From M3007 sp038246345 (GTDB lineage: Bacteria; Bacteroidota; Bacteroidia; Chitinophagales; Saprospiraceae): a stretch of DNA of 27,484 nt. The number at the start of each line of letters is the position of its first letter. The first letter of the stretch is position 1. Positions 6,055-14,218 of the stretch are shown here, piece after piece. Location of the stretch: contig JBBRWA010000041.1 of the NCBI GenBank assembly GCA_038246345.1, forward strand, positions 1 through 27,484. Reading direction: 5' to 3'. The translations under genes were made by a program, and so were the position numbers. The notes below the pieces were generated by a model. The model ran no database searches, was not told the DNA's origin, and saw only the letters and a program-made list of their open reading frames with translations.

Positions 6055-7917
6055 TTATTGTCCGTGGCCGTGGTCGTGCTCACCTTCCTTCAACGGCACG
6101 TATTGCGGGATAAAATCCTCGCCATTTTTAGCATAGTCATAAGGCCAGCGTTGTACTGTCGGAATACGATCAGGCCAGTTGCCATGCCCTGTCTTAATAG
6201 GAGTTGTCCATTCCAAAGTATTCGCACCCCATGGATTCTTATCTTTCATTTTCTTACCGCTAAAAATAGAGTAAAAGAAATTGACGATAAACAACAGCTG
6301 TAAGAAGAATACGAAAATGGCTGCAACCGTGATGAATTTATTCAAATCGCCAAAGTGTCGGAAGGCATCAAAAGAGGCACCGCCGTCATAATAACGACGT
6401 GGAACGCCCGCGAGACCCGTATAGTGCATCGGCCAAAAAATAGCATAAGCGCCAACCAAGGTTCCCCAGAAGTGAATCTTTCCAAGCGTTTCATTCATAT
6501 AGCGGCTAAACATCTTCGGGAACCAGTGGTAGATACCTGCGAACATCCCAAAGAATGCTGCAATACCCATCACGATGTGGAAGTGGGCTACAACAAAGTA
6601 CGTATCGTGCAATTGAATATCAAGCGCAGAGTTACCCAGGAAAATACCAGTCAAACCTCCGGAGATAAACATCGAAACGAAACCAATGGAGAAAAGGCTC
6701 GCCGGGTTGAAGCGGAAGTTGGAGCCATAAATGGTGCCGATCCAGTTGAACACCTTCACCGCCGACGGCACCGCAATTATCAGCGTGAAGATCACAAAGA
6801 AGTTACTGATGAATGGATTGACCCCTGACATAAACATGTGGTGCGCCCACACGATAAAGGAGAGGAATCCAATCGCCAGGAGAGAGTATACCATAGCCGT
6901 GTAGCCAAAGATCGGCTTACGGGAATTTACAGAAAGCACCTCCGATACAATACCCATTGAAGGCAAAATGATGATGTATACCTCCGGGTGGCCCAAGAAC
7001 CAGAACAAGTGTTGATAAAGGATAGGGCTGCCACCGATGCGCTCCAACACTTCACCTGCAACTACGATTTCACTCAGGTAGAAGGACGTGCCCATGCTGC
7101 GGTCGAAAAGCAACAGCAACAAGCCGGAAAACAATACGGGGAAGGACAATACACCCAAAACAGCCGTTACGAAAAACGCCCAGATGGTCAATGGCATCCG
7201 CCACATCGTCATTCCTTTGGTACGCAAGTTGAGTACCGTCGTGATATAGTTGATGCCGCCCAACAAGGCGGACATCACAAATAATGACATGGAAACAATC
7301 CACATGGTCATACCTGCCTGCGACCCCTCAGAGGCTTGCGGCAGAGCACTTAAGGGCGGATAAGCCGTCCACCCACCTGCGAATGGACCAGTGCTCAAGA
7401 ATAAGGAGAGCAACAAGACAATACCTGCCAGGAAAAAGAACCAATAAGAGAATGCGTTCAACAATGGCGAAGCCATGTCACGCGCACCTATCTGTAGCGG
7501 AATCAATAGATTGGAAAATGTACCACTCAACCCAGCTGTAAGTACAAAGAATACAAGGATGGTACCGTGCATGGTCACTAGGGAGTAATAGAACTCTGGG
7601 TCAAGCTTGCCAATACCGGCCTCGCTCACCGTAATCCATTTCCCCAAGAGTGGTTTCAACCAAGCCATGTCTGCTTCCGGAAAACCAAGTTGCAAGCGGA
7701 AAATGATGGACATCGCTGCGCCCATAAAGGCCCAGAAAATACCCGTAATAAGGAATTGTCGACCAATAATTTTGTGGTCAGTACTGAAAATGTACGTTGT
7801 CAGGAAGTTCGACTGAAATTTATCACCTTCATGGTGCTCATGAAAGTGGTCGTCGAACCCGAGTTCCTGGGTGAGTTTATCTTCAAGCGTTTCAGCGGCT
7901 GTTACTACGTGTGCCAT
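6055..7917 (-). CDS. ctaD: Cytochrome c oxidase subunit I
   Basis: This is a 620-residue heme-copper oxidase catalytic subunit with 12 core transmembrane helices. MHGTILVFF gives the low-spin heme His. GHPEVY carries CuB His, the Glu of the D-channel and the cross-linked Tyr, the pattern of A1-type oxidases. AHHMF supplies the two further CuB His. VKVFNW holds the K-channel Lys, and HFHIVMG the high-spin and low-spin heme His. The protein reduces O2 to water and pumps protons across the inner membrane. Both termini are His-rich (HFHEHHEGD near residue 25 and EHDHGHGQ at the end). It follows ctaC by a 90-bp gap filled by an octamer inverted repeat and precedes ctaB by 45 bp. Confidence 0.97.
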   Translation of the reverse strand: MAHVVTAAETLEDKLTQELGFDDHFHEHHEGDKFQSNFLTTYIFSTDHKIIGRQFLITGIFWAFMGAAMSIIFRLQLGFPEADMAWLKPLLGKWITVSEAGIGKLDPEFYYSLVTMHGTILVFFVLTAGLSGTFSNLLIPLQIGARDMASPLLNAFSYWFFFLAGIVLLLSLFLSTGPFAGGWTAYPPLSALPQASEGSQAGMTMWIVSMSLFVMSALLGGINYITTVLNLRTKGMTMWRMPLTIWAFFVTAVLGVLSFPVLFSGLLLLLFDRSMGTSFYLSEIVVAGEVLERIGGSPILYQHLFWFLGHPEVYIIILPSMGIVSEVLSVNSRKPIFGYTAMVYSLLAIGFLSFIVWAHHMFMSGVNPFISNFFVIFTLIIAVPSAVKVFNWIGTIYGSNFRFNPASLFSIGFVSMFISGGLTGIFLGNSALDIQLHDTYFVVAHFHIVMGIAAFFGMFAGIYHWFPKMFSRYMNETLGKIHFWGTLVGAYAIFWPMHYTGLAGVPRRYYDGGASFDAFRHFGDLNKFITVAAIFVFFLQLLFIVNFFYSIFSGKKMKDKNPWGANTLEWTTPIKTGHGNWPDRIPTVQRWPYDYAKNGEDFIPQYVPLKEGEHDHGHGQ

Positions 7918-7923
7918 ATTTTT

Positions 7924-8005
7924 AATTTGATAATTTGAAAACTCGATAATTTGGTAATGAAAGATGCTTAGGCATCACGTCATTATCACAATATCACATT
8001 ATCAC
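7924..8005. repeat. Octamer-armed inverted repeat between ctaC and ctaD
   Basis: The left arm consists of four AATTTGAT-like 8-mers (7924-7955) plus a degenerate fifth. The right arm has three 8-mers (ATTATCAC, AATATCAC, ATTATCAC) at 7982-8005, the complement of the AATGTGAT unit seen again at 23576. A small GATGC-TTAG-GCATC hairpin (7963-7976) lies at the centre. The element fills almost the whole gap between the ctaC stop and the ctaD start. Confidence 0.75.
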
Positions 8006-8007
8006 AT

Positions 8008-9501
8008 TTAATTTATTATTAATTCTGTTCTGCGATTTTTTGCCTGGTTTTCTGGCGAGTCGTTTGGTACGAGCGGTTTGGTATCACCATAGCCGCGAGC
8101 CCTCAATCGTCCTGCGGAAACGCCGCGATCTGTGAGGTATTTAACCACCGAATTTGCACGAGCCGCCGACAGTGAAAGATTGGCTGCAGCCTCGCCTACA
8201 TTGTCAGTATGACCTGCCAGTTCTACACTCATGGAAGGGTAAGCGCCCATGGCAGTCACAAGGTTGTCAAGTTCGTATTTACTATTGGCACTGAGGGTGG
8301 CAGAGCCTGTCTCAAAGCTGATATGGCTCAGCGCCAAGGTCTTATCGGTGGCCACGGTTGACTCTATGGCTTTTTTGATGTTTGTGTCAAATTCTTTAGC
8401 GCGCATACCCACTTCGATATCAAGTACTTTGTCCTTATTCGGGTCGTCTGCTTTACCCCGAATTTGGGTCAGGTAGAACGACTCTTGGGTTTTGAACCAG
8501 GCATCAAATTCTTCCTGCGATACAATTTTAAACACACGGCGCATGGAATAGTGGCCTTTGCCACATAGTTCAGCACAAGCCAATTCAAAATCAAACTTTT
8601 CCCAGCGTTTAGGACCTGTTGGATCTGTTAGATCAAAAGGTTCGTTATACTCAGGGTATTTTCTCAATTGCTGGCGGTACTCAGACGTTGTCACCTTCGG
8701 CGTGAAAACAAAATAAGTTGGCATACCCGGCACAGCATCCATTTTAACGCGGAAGTGCGGCAGGTCAAAATTGTGGAGTACATCCTTAGCAATGATACGC
8801 ACGCGAATTTTTTTGCCCACAGGCAAGTACAACTCTTGGCCAGGGGCAAAGTCATCCCAGGTTTTGGGGTCTGTAAAGTCCAAGCCAAGCTGGTTGTTAC
8901 CAGTAGTCAATTTATAATTCCTAGTGCCTATTTTCCCATCTGTTCCCGGGTAGCGAATGGTCCAGTTGAACTGCTGGGCCAATGCTTCGATTTCCATGTA
9001 ATCCTCATTTGGATTAACGTCGGCCATAACGGTATTCCAGGCATTCAATCCGCGAACCACCAATATGGTCATAACGACAGCAGGAATGGCTGTCCACCAG
9101 ATTTCCAGGCGGTTGTCGTGTGCAATAAATTTTGCTATACGACCTTCCCTCCAACGGTACTGGTAGGAAAACCAGAAGAGCGCAATATGGGTCAAGATGA
9201 AGACAATACCTGTAATCCAGAGGGTTATATTGAACAAATCATCCAACATACCACCATGTTCAGAGGCTGATTGGTGCGGGCCATAACCCAACATCACATT
9301 TTTATAAGCATATGCCGACCAGCATACACCAACAAGAAATACAACGAGGAACCCAACTGAAAGCCAGCCATTCCAATTGCTATTGTCGCGCATGGTAGCT
9401 TGTTCGCCTTTGATGGCACTGGTCATTTCGTAGACTTTCCCAATCTGTACCATGACGACAGTGATCAGGAAAACGCAAAAAAGTACGATTAGCGTAGTCA
9501 T
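8008..9501 (-). CDS. ctaC: Cytochrome c oxidase subunit II fused to a C-terminal OmpA domain
   Basis: This 497-residue protein has four predicted transmembrane helices (starting near residues 2, 45, 90 and 134). The periplasmic cupredoxin domain has a complete CuA site: H243 in DVLHNF, then C309, E311, C313, H317 and M320 in CAELCGKGHYSM. CuA accepts electrons from cytochrome c and passes them to heme a. After a linker of about 45 residues, residues 370-497 form an OmpA/MotB-type domain. It shows FETGSATL, GHTDNVG (D433), LSxxRA (R448) and the closing motif NRRTELIIN, which are the residues that hold peptidoglycan in OmpA. Family members are usually 230-350 residues long and some have a cytochrome c domain at this end; here OmpA takes that place. 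The reading frame is continuous across the junction. The domain would be periplasmic, so cell-wall tethering is a sensible inference. Confidence 0.95.
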   Translation of the reverse strand: MTTLIVLFCVFLITVVMVQIGKVYEMTSAIKGEQATMRDNSNWNGWLSVGFLVVFLVGVCWSAYAYKNVMLGYGPHQSASEHGGMLDDLFNITLWITGIVFILTHIALFWFSYQYRWREGRIAKFIAHDNRLEIWWTAIPAVVMTILVVRGLNAWNTVMADVNPNEDYMEIEALAQQFNWTIRYPGTDGKIGTRNYKLTTGNNQLGLDFTDPKTWDDFAPGQELYLPVGKKIRVRIIAKDVLHNFDLPHFRVKMDAVPGMPTYFVFTPKVTTSEYRQQLRKYPEYNEPFDLTDPTGPKRWEKFDFELACAELCGKGHYSMRRVFKIVSQEEFDAWFKTQESFYLTQIRGKADDPNKDKVLDIEVGMRAKEFDTNIKKAIESTVATDKTLALSHISFETGSATLSANSKYELDNLVTAMGAYPSMSVELAGHTDNVGEAAANLSLSAARANSVVKYLTDRGVSAGRLRARGYGDTKPLVPNDSPENQAKNRRTELIIN

Positions 9502-9546
9502 TTATTTATGTTTCTCTTTAAACAAGAAAGAATGATAACAGTTGAT

Positions 9547-9573
9547 GAAAATTAGTCGAAAATTAGTCGAAAA
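9547..9573. repeat. Short tandem 11-mer
   Basis: GAAAATTAGTC occurs twice in tandem (9547-9557 and 9558-9568) and a third copy begins (GAAAA). It lies in the 115-bp gap between actF and ctaC. No partner arm or promoter was found there. Confidence 0.6.
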
Positions 9574-9616
9574 GGAAAATCTTCCTAAGCTCTCTCCAAC
9601 TTTTAAAAAAACGGCT

Positions 9617-11197
9617 TTAATGGTGGCCTCCACCACCGCCTTCTCCCTCAATCAGGGCACCGGTGTCATGGTGTAAGCTTTCATCAAGGTATGGGTCTTT
9701 CATTGGAACTAAAGGAGCTTTGCTCAACTGATTGAAGAAGAAGAACAAGAAAAGACTCAGAAATCCAATGAGTACCCCTATATCGTCCAAACCGGGTATT
9801 GTATAACCCAGTTTAAAAGCTTTTGATTCATCGTGCTGGTGCCCAGCGGCACCATGCGCATCTACAGCAGCTTCAGCATGATCGTCATCCGGGGCTTCAG
9901 CAGGGACAGCATGCATTTCTGGATCATGTGCCGTTGCTGCATCAGCATTTACATGGCTTGTATCACCATGCTCCTGTGTCGCGTGTTCTGCTGCTACAGA
10001 TGTTGCAGCATGTTCCGCAGGAACCGCTGATTCAGAGGTTGCAACTGCAGAAGTATGCTCAGCTTCTGCAACAGAAACCTCATGTTTCTCCGTGCCATGA
10101 TGTTTACCTTCCGCAAGTTCTTTTGCCTCATGTGCAGCAATACGCGCGCCTGGCTTTATCATGTAGAAATAATCCCACCAGTGACCGAAAAAAACAATAA
10201 CCGCAACAAGGAACATGGTACCAAACTTGCGCTTGGTATCATTCCGCATCAGAATAAGGAACGGCGTCACAAAGTTCAACAACAAGTTACCCCAGAACAA
10301 AACCGGATAATGTGTCATCCTCTCATTAAAATAAATAGTTTCTTCACCGTTGTTTGAATACCAGATCAACATGAACTGGCTGAACCAGAGGTATGTCCAG
10401 AAAACAGAGATACCAAAAATGAACATACCAATATTGTGCAGGTGATTGATCGTCACATACTCCATGTATCCGCGTGATTTGAGGATAATTATCAGAATCA
10501 CGGTCATAGAAAGTCCTCCAAGCCACATAGAAATCATAGAGTACCAGGCAAACATGGTACTGTACCAGTGTGGATCGACAGCCATGATGCTTTGCCAAAG
10601 GAAAACAGTGCTCAAGAAGCCACCAATTGGGAGGAAAGAAGCCGCCCATTTGCGCTGGATTTTGTAGTATTTGAAGCCTTCAGTCTCTTTTGTATCCTGA
10701 TCTACGGATGCCTGGCGCAATTTCATTGCCCAGAAATACCAAATTGACAAAAAGCCGACGGTGCCAACTGTGTACCAAATTGGATTCAGGAAGGCAGCTT
10801 TGCCTGCAATGATTCGGTCATATGCTGGATTGCCCACCTCGGTGATCCCGGGCGTATTCCAGTGATAAAGGTGGTGAAAATGCCCCCAAACGCCCAATAC
10901 CAGTACACCCATCAGGATAATTCCGACCCACATAAATTGGCTCATTGCCTCCCAAACGCGCTTCATAACACTATTCCAACCTGCGAAGGCTGTAATTTGA
11001 GCTGAAAGGAAGAACATAGACATAAAGGAAATCCCTGTGAAATATACAGAGTTGTGGAGCCAGCTGGTCCAAAAACGAGTATGGTATTCATCGTCGTTCA
11101 TGTAGATGAACAAGAGACTCAATATACCCAAAGCCATACCACCAATAAGGAGGCGCTTTGACTTGTTTTCAAATACGAATTGCGTATTCAGATTCAT
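9617..11197 (-). CDS. actF: ACIII quinol:cytochrome c oxidoreductase subunit ActF
   Basis: This 526-residue NrfD-related membrane subunit is the paralog of ActC. It has about ten helices, with segments such as WLHNSVYFTGISFMSMFFLSAQ, IWYTVGTVGFLSIWYFWAMKLRQ, WQSIMAVDPHWYSTMFAWY and FFGHWWDYFYMI that are typical of ActF. ActF helps form the membrane arm of alternative complex III, with likely quinone and proton pathways. Between the helix ending near residue 350 and the last helix (about residue 470) is an insertion of about 100 residues. It is composed mostly of Ala, Glu, Asp, Thr and 15 His, and the protein ends GGGGGHH. The low-complexity insertion is unusual and could bind metal or act as a flexible linker. 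The gene follows actE by 69 bp and precedes ctaC by 115 bp. Confidence 0.93.
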   Translation of the reverse strand: MNLNTQFVFENKSKRLLIGGMALGILSLLFIYMNDDEYHTRFWTSWLHNSVYFTGISFMSMFFLSAQITAFAGWNSVMKRVWEAMSQFMWVGIILMGVLVLGVWGHFHHLYHWNTPGITEVGNPAYDRIIAGKAAFLNPIWYTVGTVGFLSIWYFWAMKLRQASVDQDTKETEGFKYYKIQRKWAASFLPIGGFLSTVFLWQSIMAVDPHWYSTMFAWYSMISMWLGGLSMTVILIIILKSRGYMEYVTINHLHNIGMFIFGISVFWTYLWFSQFMLIWYSNNGEETIYFNERMTHYPVLFWGNLLLNFVTPFLILMRNDTKRKFGTMFLVAVIVFFGHWWDYFYMIKPGARIAAHEAKELAEGKHHGTEKHEVSVAEAEHTSAVATSESAVPAEHAATSVAAEHATQEHGDTSHVNADAATAHDPEMHAVPAEAPDDDHAEAAVDAHGAAGHQHDESKAFKLGYTIPGLDDIGVLIGFLSLFLFFFFNQLSKAPLVPMKDPYLDESLHHDTGALIEGEGGGGGHH

Positions 11198-11266
11198 ATC
11201 GTGGTTCAGGCCAAAGCCCGAAGTTTTGTTTTAAACAATATTGTTTTCAATTCTGTGCTGTCAGCA

Positions 11267-12088
11267 TTAATTCGCTGGAGGCGGCGGTACTGCGTATTGA
11301 GGCGAACGAACAGGGCCTGTTGCAACGCCAAGTGCTGGTTTTTCAACATTACTGAGCGTATTGGATTTCTCGTTGTATTCCAAAGTTTTTGACTTTGCTT
11401 GTAGGGCACGGATATAATGGATCACATCCCAGCGTTCTTCAAACGAAAGCTTATCAGCATAATGACCCATCATGTTTTTGCCATGCATGATGGCAAAGTA
11501 GTACCTGCCATTACCAGCACTGATCATTTCGTCAATAATCAGGTTCTTTGGTGCCGCTGGGTATTTAGCTTGTGGCCCTGAATACAAGTAGCCTTGGCCA
11601 TCACCTTTTTCACCGTGACAAATTCCGCAAAGTGAATTGTACAATGGCTTGGCTTTTTCAAGGTTGACATTGGAAATAGGAAAGGGGTTGTTCACCATTT
11701 CTTTTTCACAGCGAATGCGGTCATCCTCCGTATTAACATAGTAGAAGGGCACTTGGCCATTTACGGGAGCGGCAATGGCATTGTTGGCATTTTTACCTCG
11801 TACCACATCAAGTGCTGCGGCATCGCCATAAAAAACTCCCGTATACCCGCGCGGAATTGAACCCGCAACACTAGAACGAGGCTGTGACAACGAGGCTTTG
11901 CTGTGCTCATTTTCAGCATCCCAGGTATTCCAGGAATATGCACTGTAATTATTTGCCTCATAAGAGACCGGGTGGTACATATCCGGCATATACTCGTGCC
12001 CGGTCTTGTTTATTCCTGCGGGTGAGCACAGTGAAAAACACCAAGCAAAAAAGGCCACTCCGAGAATTGCGCCTATTAAGTATTTCAT
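11267..12088 (-). CDS. actE: ACIII monoheme cytochrome c subunit ActE
   Basis: This 273-residue exported c-type cytochrome has one heme site, CGICHGEKGDGQG (C154 to H158), and a likely axial Met in GKNMMGH downstream. The N-terminus is a hydrophobic export signal with Cys at 17 and 21; neither is a perfect lipobox, but ActE proteins are typically lipid-anchored. The first 130 residues before the heme domain include the conserved ActE segment MPDMYHPVSYEANNYSAY. In the complex the heme of ActE receives electrons from the ActA hemes and passes them towards the oxidase. The gene is 53 bp after actD and 69 bp before actF; the second gap contains a 14-bp perfect palindrome (11233-11246) centred on AATATT. 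Confidence 0.93.
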   Translation of the reverse strand: MKYLIGAILGVAFFAWCFSLCSPAGINKTGHEYMPDMYHPVSYEANNYSAYSWNTWDAENEHSKASLSQPRSSVAGSIPRGYTGVFYGDAAALDVVRGKNANNAIAAPVNGQVPFYYVNTEDDRIRCEKEMVNNPFPISNVNLEKAKPLYNSLCGICHGEKGDGQGYLYSGPQAKYPAAPKNLIIDEMISAGNGRYYFAIMHGKNMMGHYADKLSFEERWDVIHYIRALQAKSKTLEYNEKSNTLSNVEKPALGVATGPVRSPQYAVPPPPAN

Positions 12089-12141
12089 AAATTCTTATTG
12101 ATTCGTTGAATTGTTGATTTGGTTAAATGAATACAACCAAC

Positions 12142-12672
12142 TCAAATCGTTTTTACATTTACTTCAGCAGCATTGGTCTTTTGGAAAAAGCCCTTAATGC
12201 CATCCATGTCTGCATCGGAAGCGCTTGTTACATCAAATGCCATACAGAATTTATCATCCGTGATACGGTCATCCAAAGTGTTAGCTTTTACACCTGGCCA
12301 CATGCCGCAAATGGTGTAAAAAGTGATCGTCATACCCCAGGCCGCAAACAACACCGTCATCTCAAAAGTGATCGGGATAAAGGCTGGTACTGACCAGTAT
12401 GGCTTACCGCCAACCATGATAGGCCAATCACGCGTGAATATCCAGGACATTGTTAAAAACCCGAACGTTGCACCAATAGCACCATAAATAAAGCCAAGGT
12501 AGTGCAGGCGGCTTTCTTTCAAACCCAAAAGCGGGTCGAGACCGTGCACCGGAAATGGGGTGAATACATCCATGATATCCAGATGCGCCGCATTTGCCAC
12601 TTTTACGGCAGATTTCAGGTCTTCTTCGTCGTTATAAAGCCCGTAAAGAACTTTGTTACTTTGAGCAGCCAT
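12142..12672 (-). CDS. actD: ACIII membrane subunit ActD (DUF3341)
   Basis: This 176-residue DUF3341 protein begins with a ferredoxin-like soluble part (VLYGLYNDEEDLKSAVKVA). The signature DIMDVFTPFPVHGLD follows at about residues 48-62. Two transmembrane helices come next (LGFIYGAIGATFGFLTMSWIF and FIPITFEMTVLFAAWGMTITFY), joined by a loop with the conserved GGKPYWSVPAFIPITFE segment. ActD is a small structural subunit of alternative complex III without cofactors and has its N-terminal domain in the cytoplasm. Its place between actC and actE is the standard order. Confidence 0.94.
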   Translation of the reverse strand: MAAQSNKVLYGLYNDEEDLKSAVKVANAAHLDIMDVFTPFPVHGLDPLLGLKESRLHYLGFIYGAIGATFGFLTMSWIFTRDWPIMVGGKPYWSVPAFIPITFEMTVLFAAWGMTITFYTICGMWPGVKANTLDDRITDDKFCMAFDVTSASDADMDGIKGFFQKTNAAEVNVKTI

Positions 12673-12733
12673 TTATGTATGAATTATGATTTTTCAATGA
12701 TATAATATGGTTCAAGAGAAACGCCCCTAAAAC

Positions 12734-14131
12734 TCAATGCTTGCCATTACCGTTTTTATTGGCCTTTTCCCCAATATACTGATCGCCTGCTATTTTCAAA
12801 ATTGCCTTTACCTCAGCGATGGCCACAACAGGCGCCACACGGGTGAAGATTAGATAACAGAAGAAGAACAAACCGAGAGTTCCAGTAAAAATACTGATCT
12901 CAACCCAGGTCGGGCGGTAGTAACTCCAAGATGATGGGAGGAAATCCCGTGCCAGGGTAGTTGCTATGATCACAAAGCGCTCAAACCACATACCGATATT
13001 GATAACAATGGACAAGAAAAAAGTCCACCAAATACTGCGGCGAATTTTACGCGACCAGAACACCTGCGGGCTAACCACGTTGCAAAACATCATCCCGAAA
13101 TACGCCCACCAGTACACCCCAAAAACACGGTTGTAGAAGGCGAATTGCTCATAAATATACCCGGAATACCAGGCCATAAACAACTCCGTCAAGTAGGCCA
13201 CACCGACAATTGTACCAGTCAGTACAATTACCTTGTTCATGGATTCTATGTGGTTAATGGTAATATACTCTTGCAGATTCAACACTTTCCGGGTAATAAC
13301 CATAAGTGTCTGCACCATCGCAAAACCAGAGAATACCGCACCCGCAACAAAATAGGGCGGGAAAATGGTGGTGTGCCAGCCTGGGATAACCGAAGTAGCA
13401 AAGTCAAAGGATACAATGGTATGCACAGAAAGTACCAGTGGGGTGGAAATACCCGCCAATACCAGCGAAAGTGCTTCCCAACGTTGCCAGTGTTTGGCAC
13501 TGCCCGTCCATCCAAAAGAGAACGTATCGTACACCTTCCGACGGAATCCTTTGGCGCGGTCGCGTACGGTGGCAAGGTCAGGAACCAAACCAGTGTACCA
13601 GAACAACAATGAAACCGAGAAATATGTCGAGATCGCAAAAACGTCCCACAGGAGCGGTGAGTTAAAGTTAGCCCAAAGTGGTCCGCGGGAGTTTGGGAAA
13701 GGCATGATGAAAAATGCCAGCCAAACACGACCCATGTGGAAAATTGGGAACTGACCAGCGCAAATAACCGCAAAGATGGTCATTGCTTCTGCTGCACGGT
13801 TTACCCCTGTGCGCCAACGCTGGCGGAAAATCAACAAGATGGCTGAAATCAGGGTACCTGCGTGGCCGATACCGATCCACCAAACGAAGTTGGTGATGTC
13901 CCAAGCCCAGTTGATGGTCCTGTTCGCGCCCCATTCTCCGATACCTTTCCACACCGTCCAGACAATCGCAAAGACGTAAAGTGCCAGGAAAGCGGCGGAT
14001 AACCCAAAAGCCACAATCCATTCGCGGGTAGGGGATTTCTCCGTTGGAGACACCAAATCCTCCGTGATCTGGTGGTAGGATTTATTTCCTTCGATCAGTA
14101 CATGCCTGACCGGTGCTATTGCTTGAGACAT
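12734..14131 (-). CDS. actC: ACIII NrfD-like quinone-binding subunit ActC
   Basis: The ATG at 14131 (MSQAIAPVRH) gives 465 residues. A longer frame to 14185 would read through the heptamer repeat (producing His/Ile/Ser-rich residues), so I reject it. The protein is a ten-helix NrfD/PsrC-family subunit with characteristic WAWDITNFVWWIGIGHAGTLIS, the segment SRGPLWANFNSPLLWD, and GWHTTIFPPYFVAGAVFSG. ActC binds menaquinol on the periplasmic side next to the iron-sulfur subunit ActB and is proposed to carry proton-translocating paths. It follows actB by 87 bp, a gap filled by an inverted heptamer repeat. Confidence 0.95.
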   Translation of the reverse strand: MSQAIAPVRHVLIEGNKSYHQITEDLVSPTEKSPTREWIVAFGLSAAFLALYVFAIVWTVWKGIGEWGANRTINWAWDITNFVWWIGIGHAGTLISAILLIFRQRWRTGVNRAAEAMTIFAVICAGQFPIFHMGRVWLAFFIMPFPNSRGPLWANFNSPLLWDVFAISTYFSVSLLFWYTGLVPDLATVRDRAKGFRRKVYDTFSFGWTGSAKHWQRWEALSLVLAGISTPLVLSVHTIVSFDFATSVIPGWHTTIFPPYFVAGAVFSGFAMVQTLMVITRKVLNLQEYITINHIESMNKVIVLTGTIVGVAYLTELFMAWYSGYIYEQFAFYNRVFGVYWWAYFGMMFCNVVSPQVFWSRKIRRSIWWTFFLSIVINIGMWFERFVIIATTLARDFLPSSWSYYRPTWVEISIFTGTLGLFFFCYLIFTRVAPVVAIAEVKAILKIAGDQYIGEKANKNGNGKH

Positions 14132-14139
14132 AATTGTTA

Positions 14140-14218
14140 AATTATGAATGATGAATGATGAATGATGAATGAATGCACCGCCCAAATGGCTGCACTATTC
14201 ATCATTTATAATTTATCA
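14140..14218. repeat. Heptamer-armed inverted repeat between actB and actC
   Basis: The left arm has four tandem 7-mers (AATTATG, then AATGATG three times, 14140-14167) leading into AATGAATGCA. The right arm starts TGCA (14191) and has degenerate complementary 7-mers (CATTTAT, AATTTAT) that run up to the actB stop codon. About 13 bp separate the TGCA ends. In the transcript it forms a hairpin between the actB stop and the actC start. Confidence 0.75.

Noticed and set aside
9823..10200. Plus-strand open frame rich in His, Gln and Leu
   Set aside because: It is the antisense shadow of the low-complexity His/Ala-rich insertion in ActF.
14132..14185. N-terminal extension of ActC by 18 codons
   Set aside because: These codons are the heptamer repeat read in frame; ActC proteins start at the MSQA-like position.
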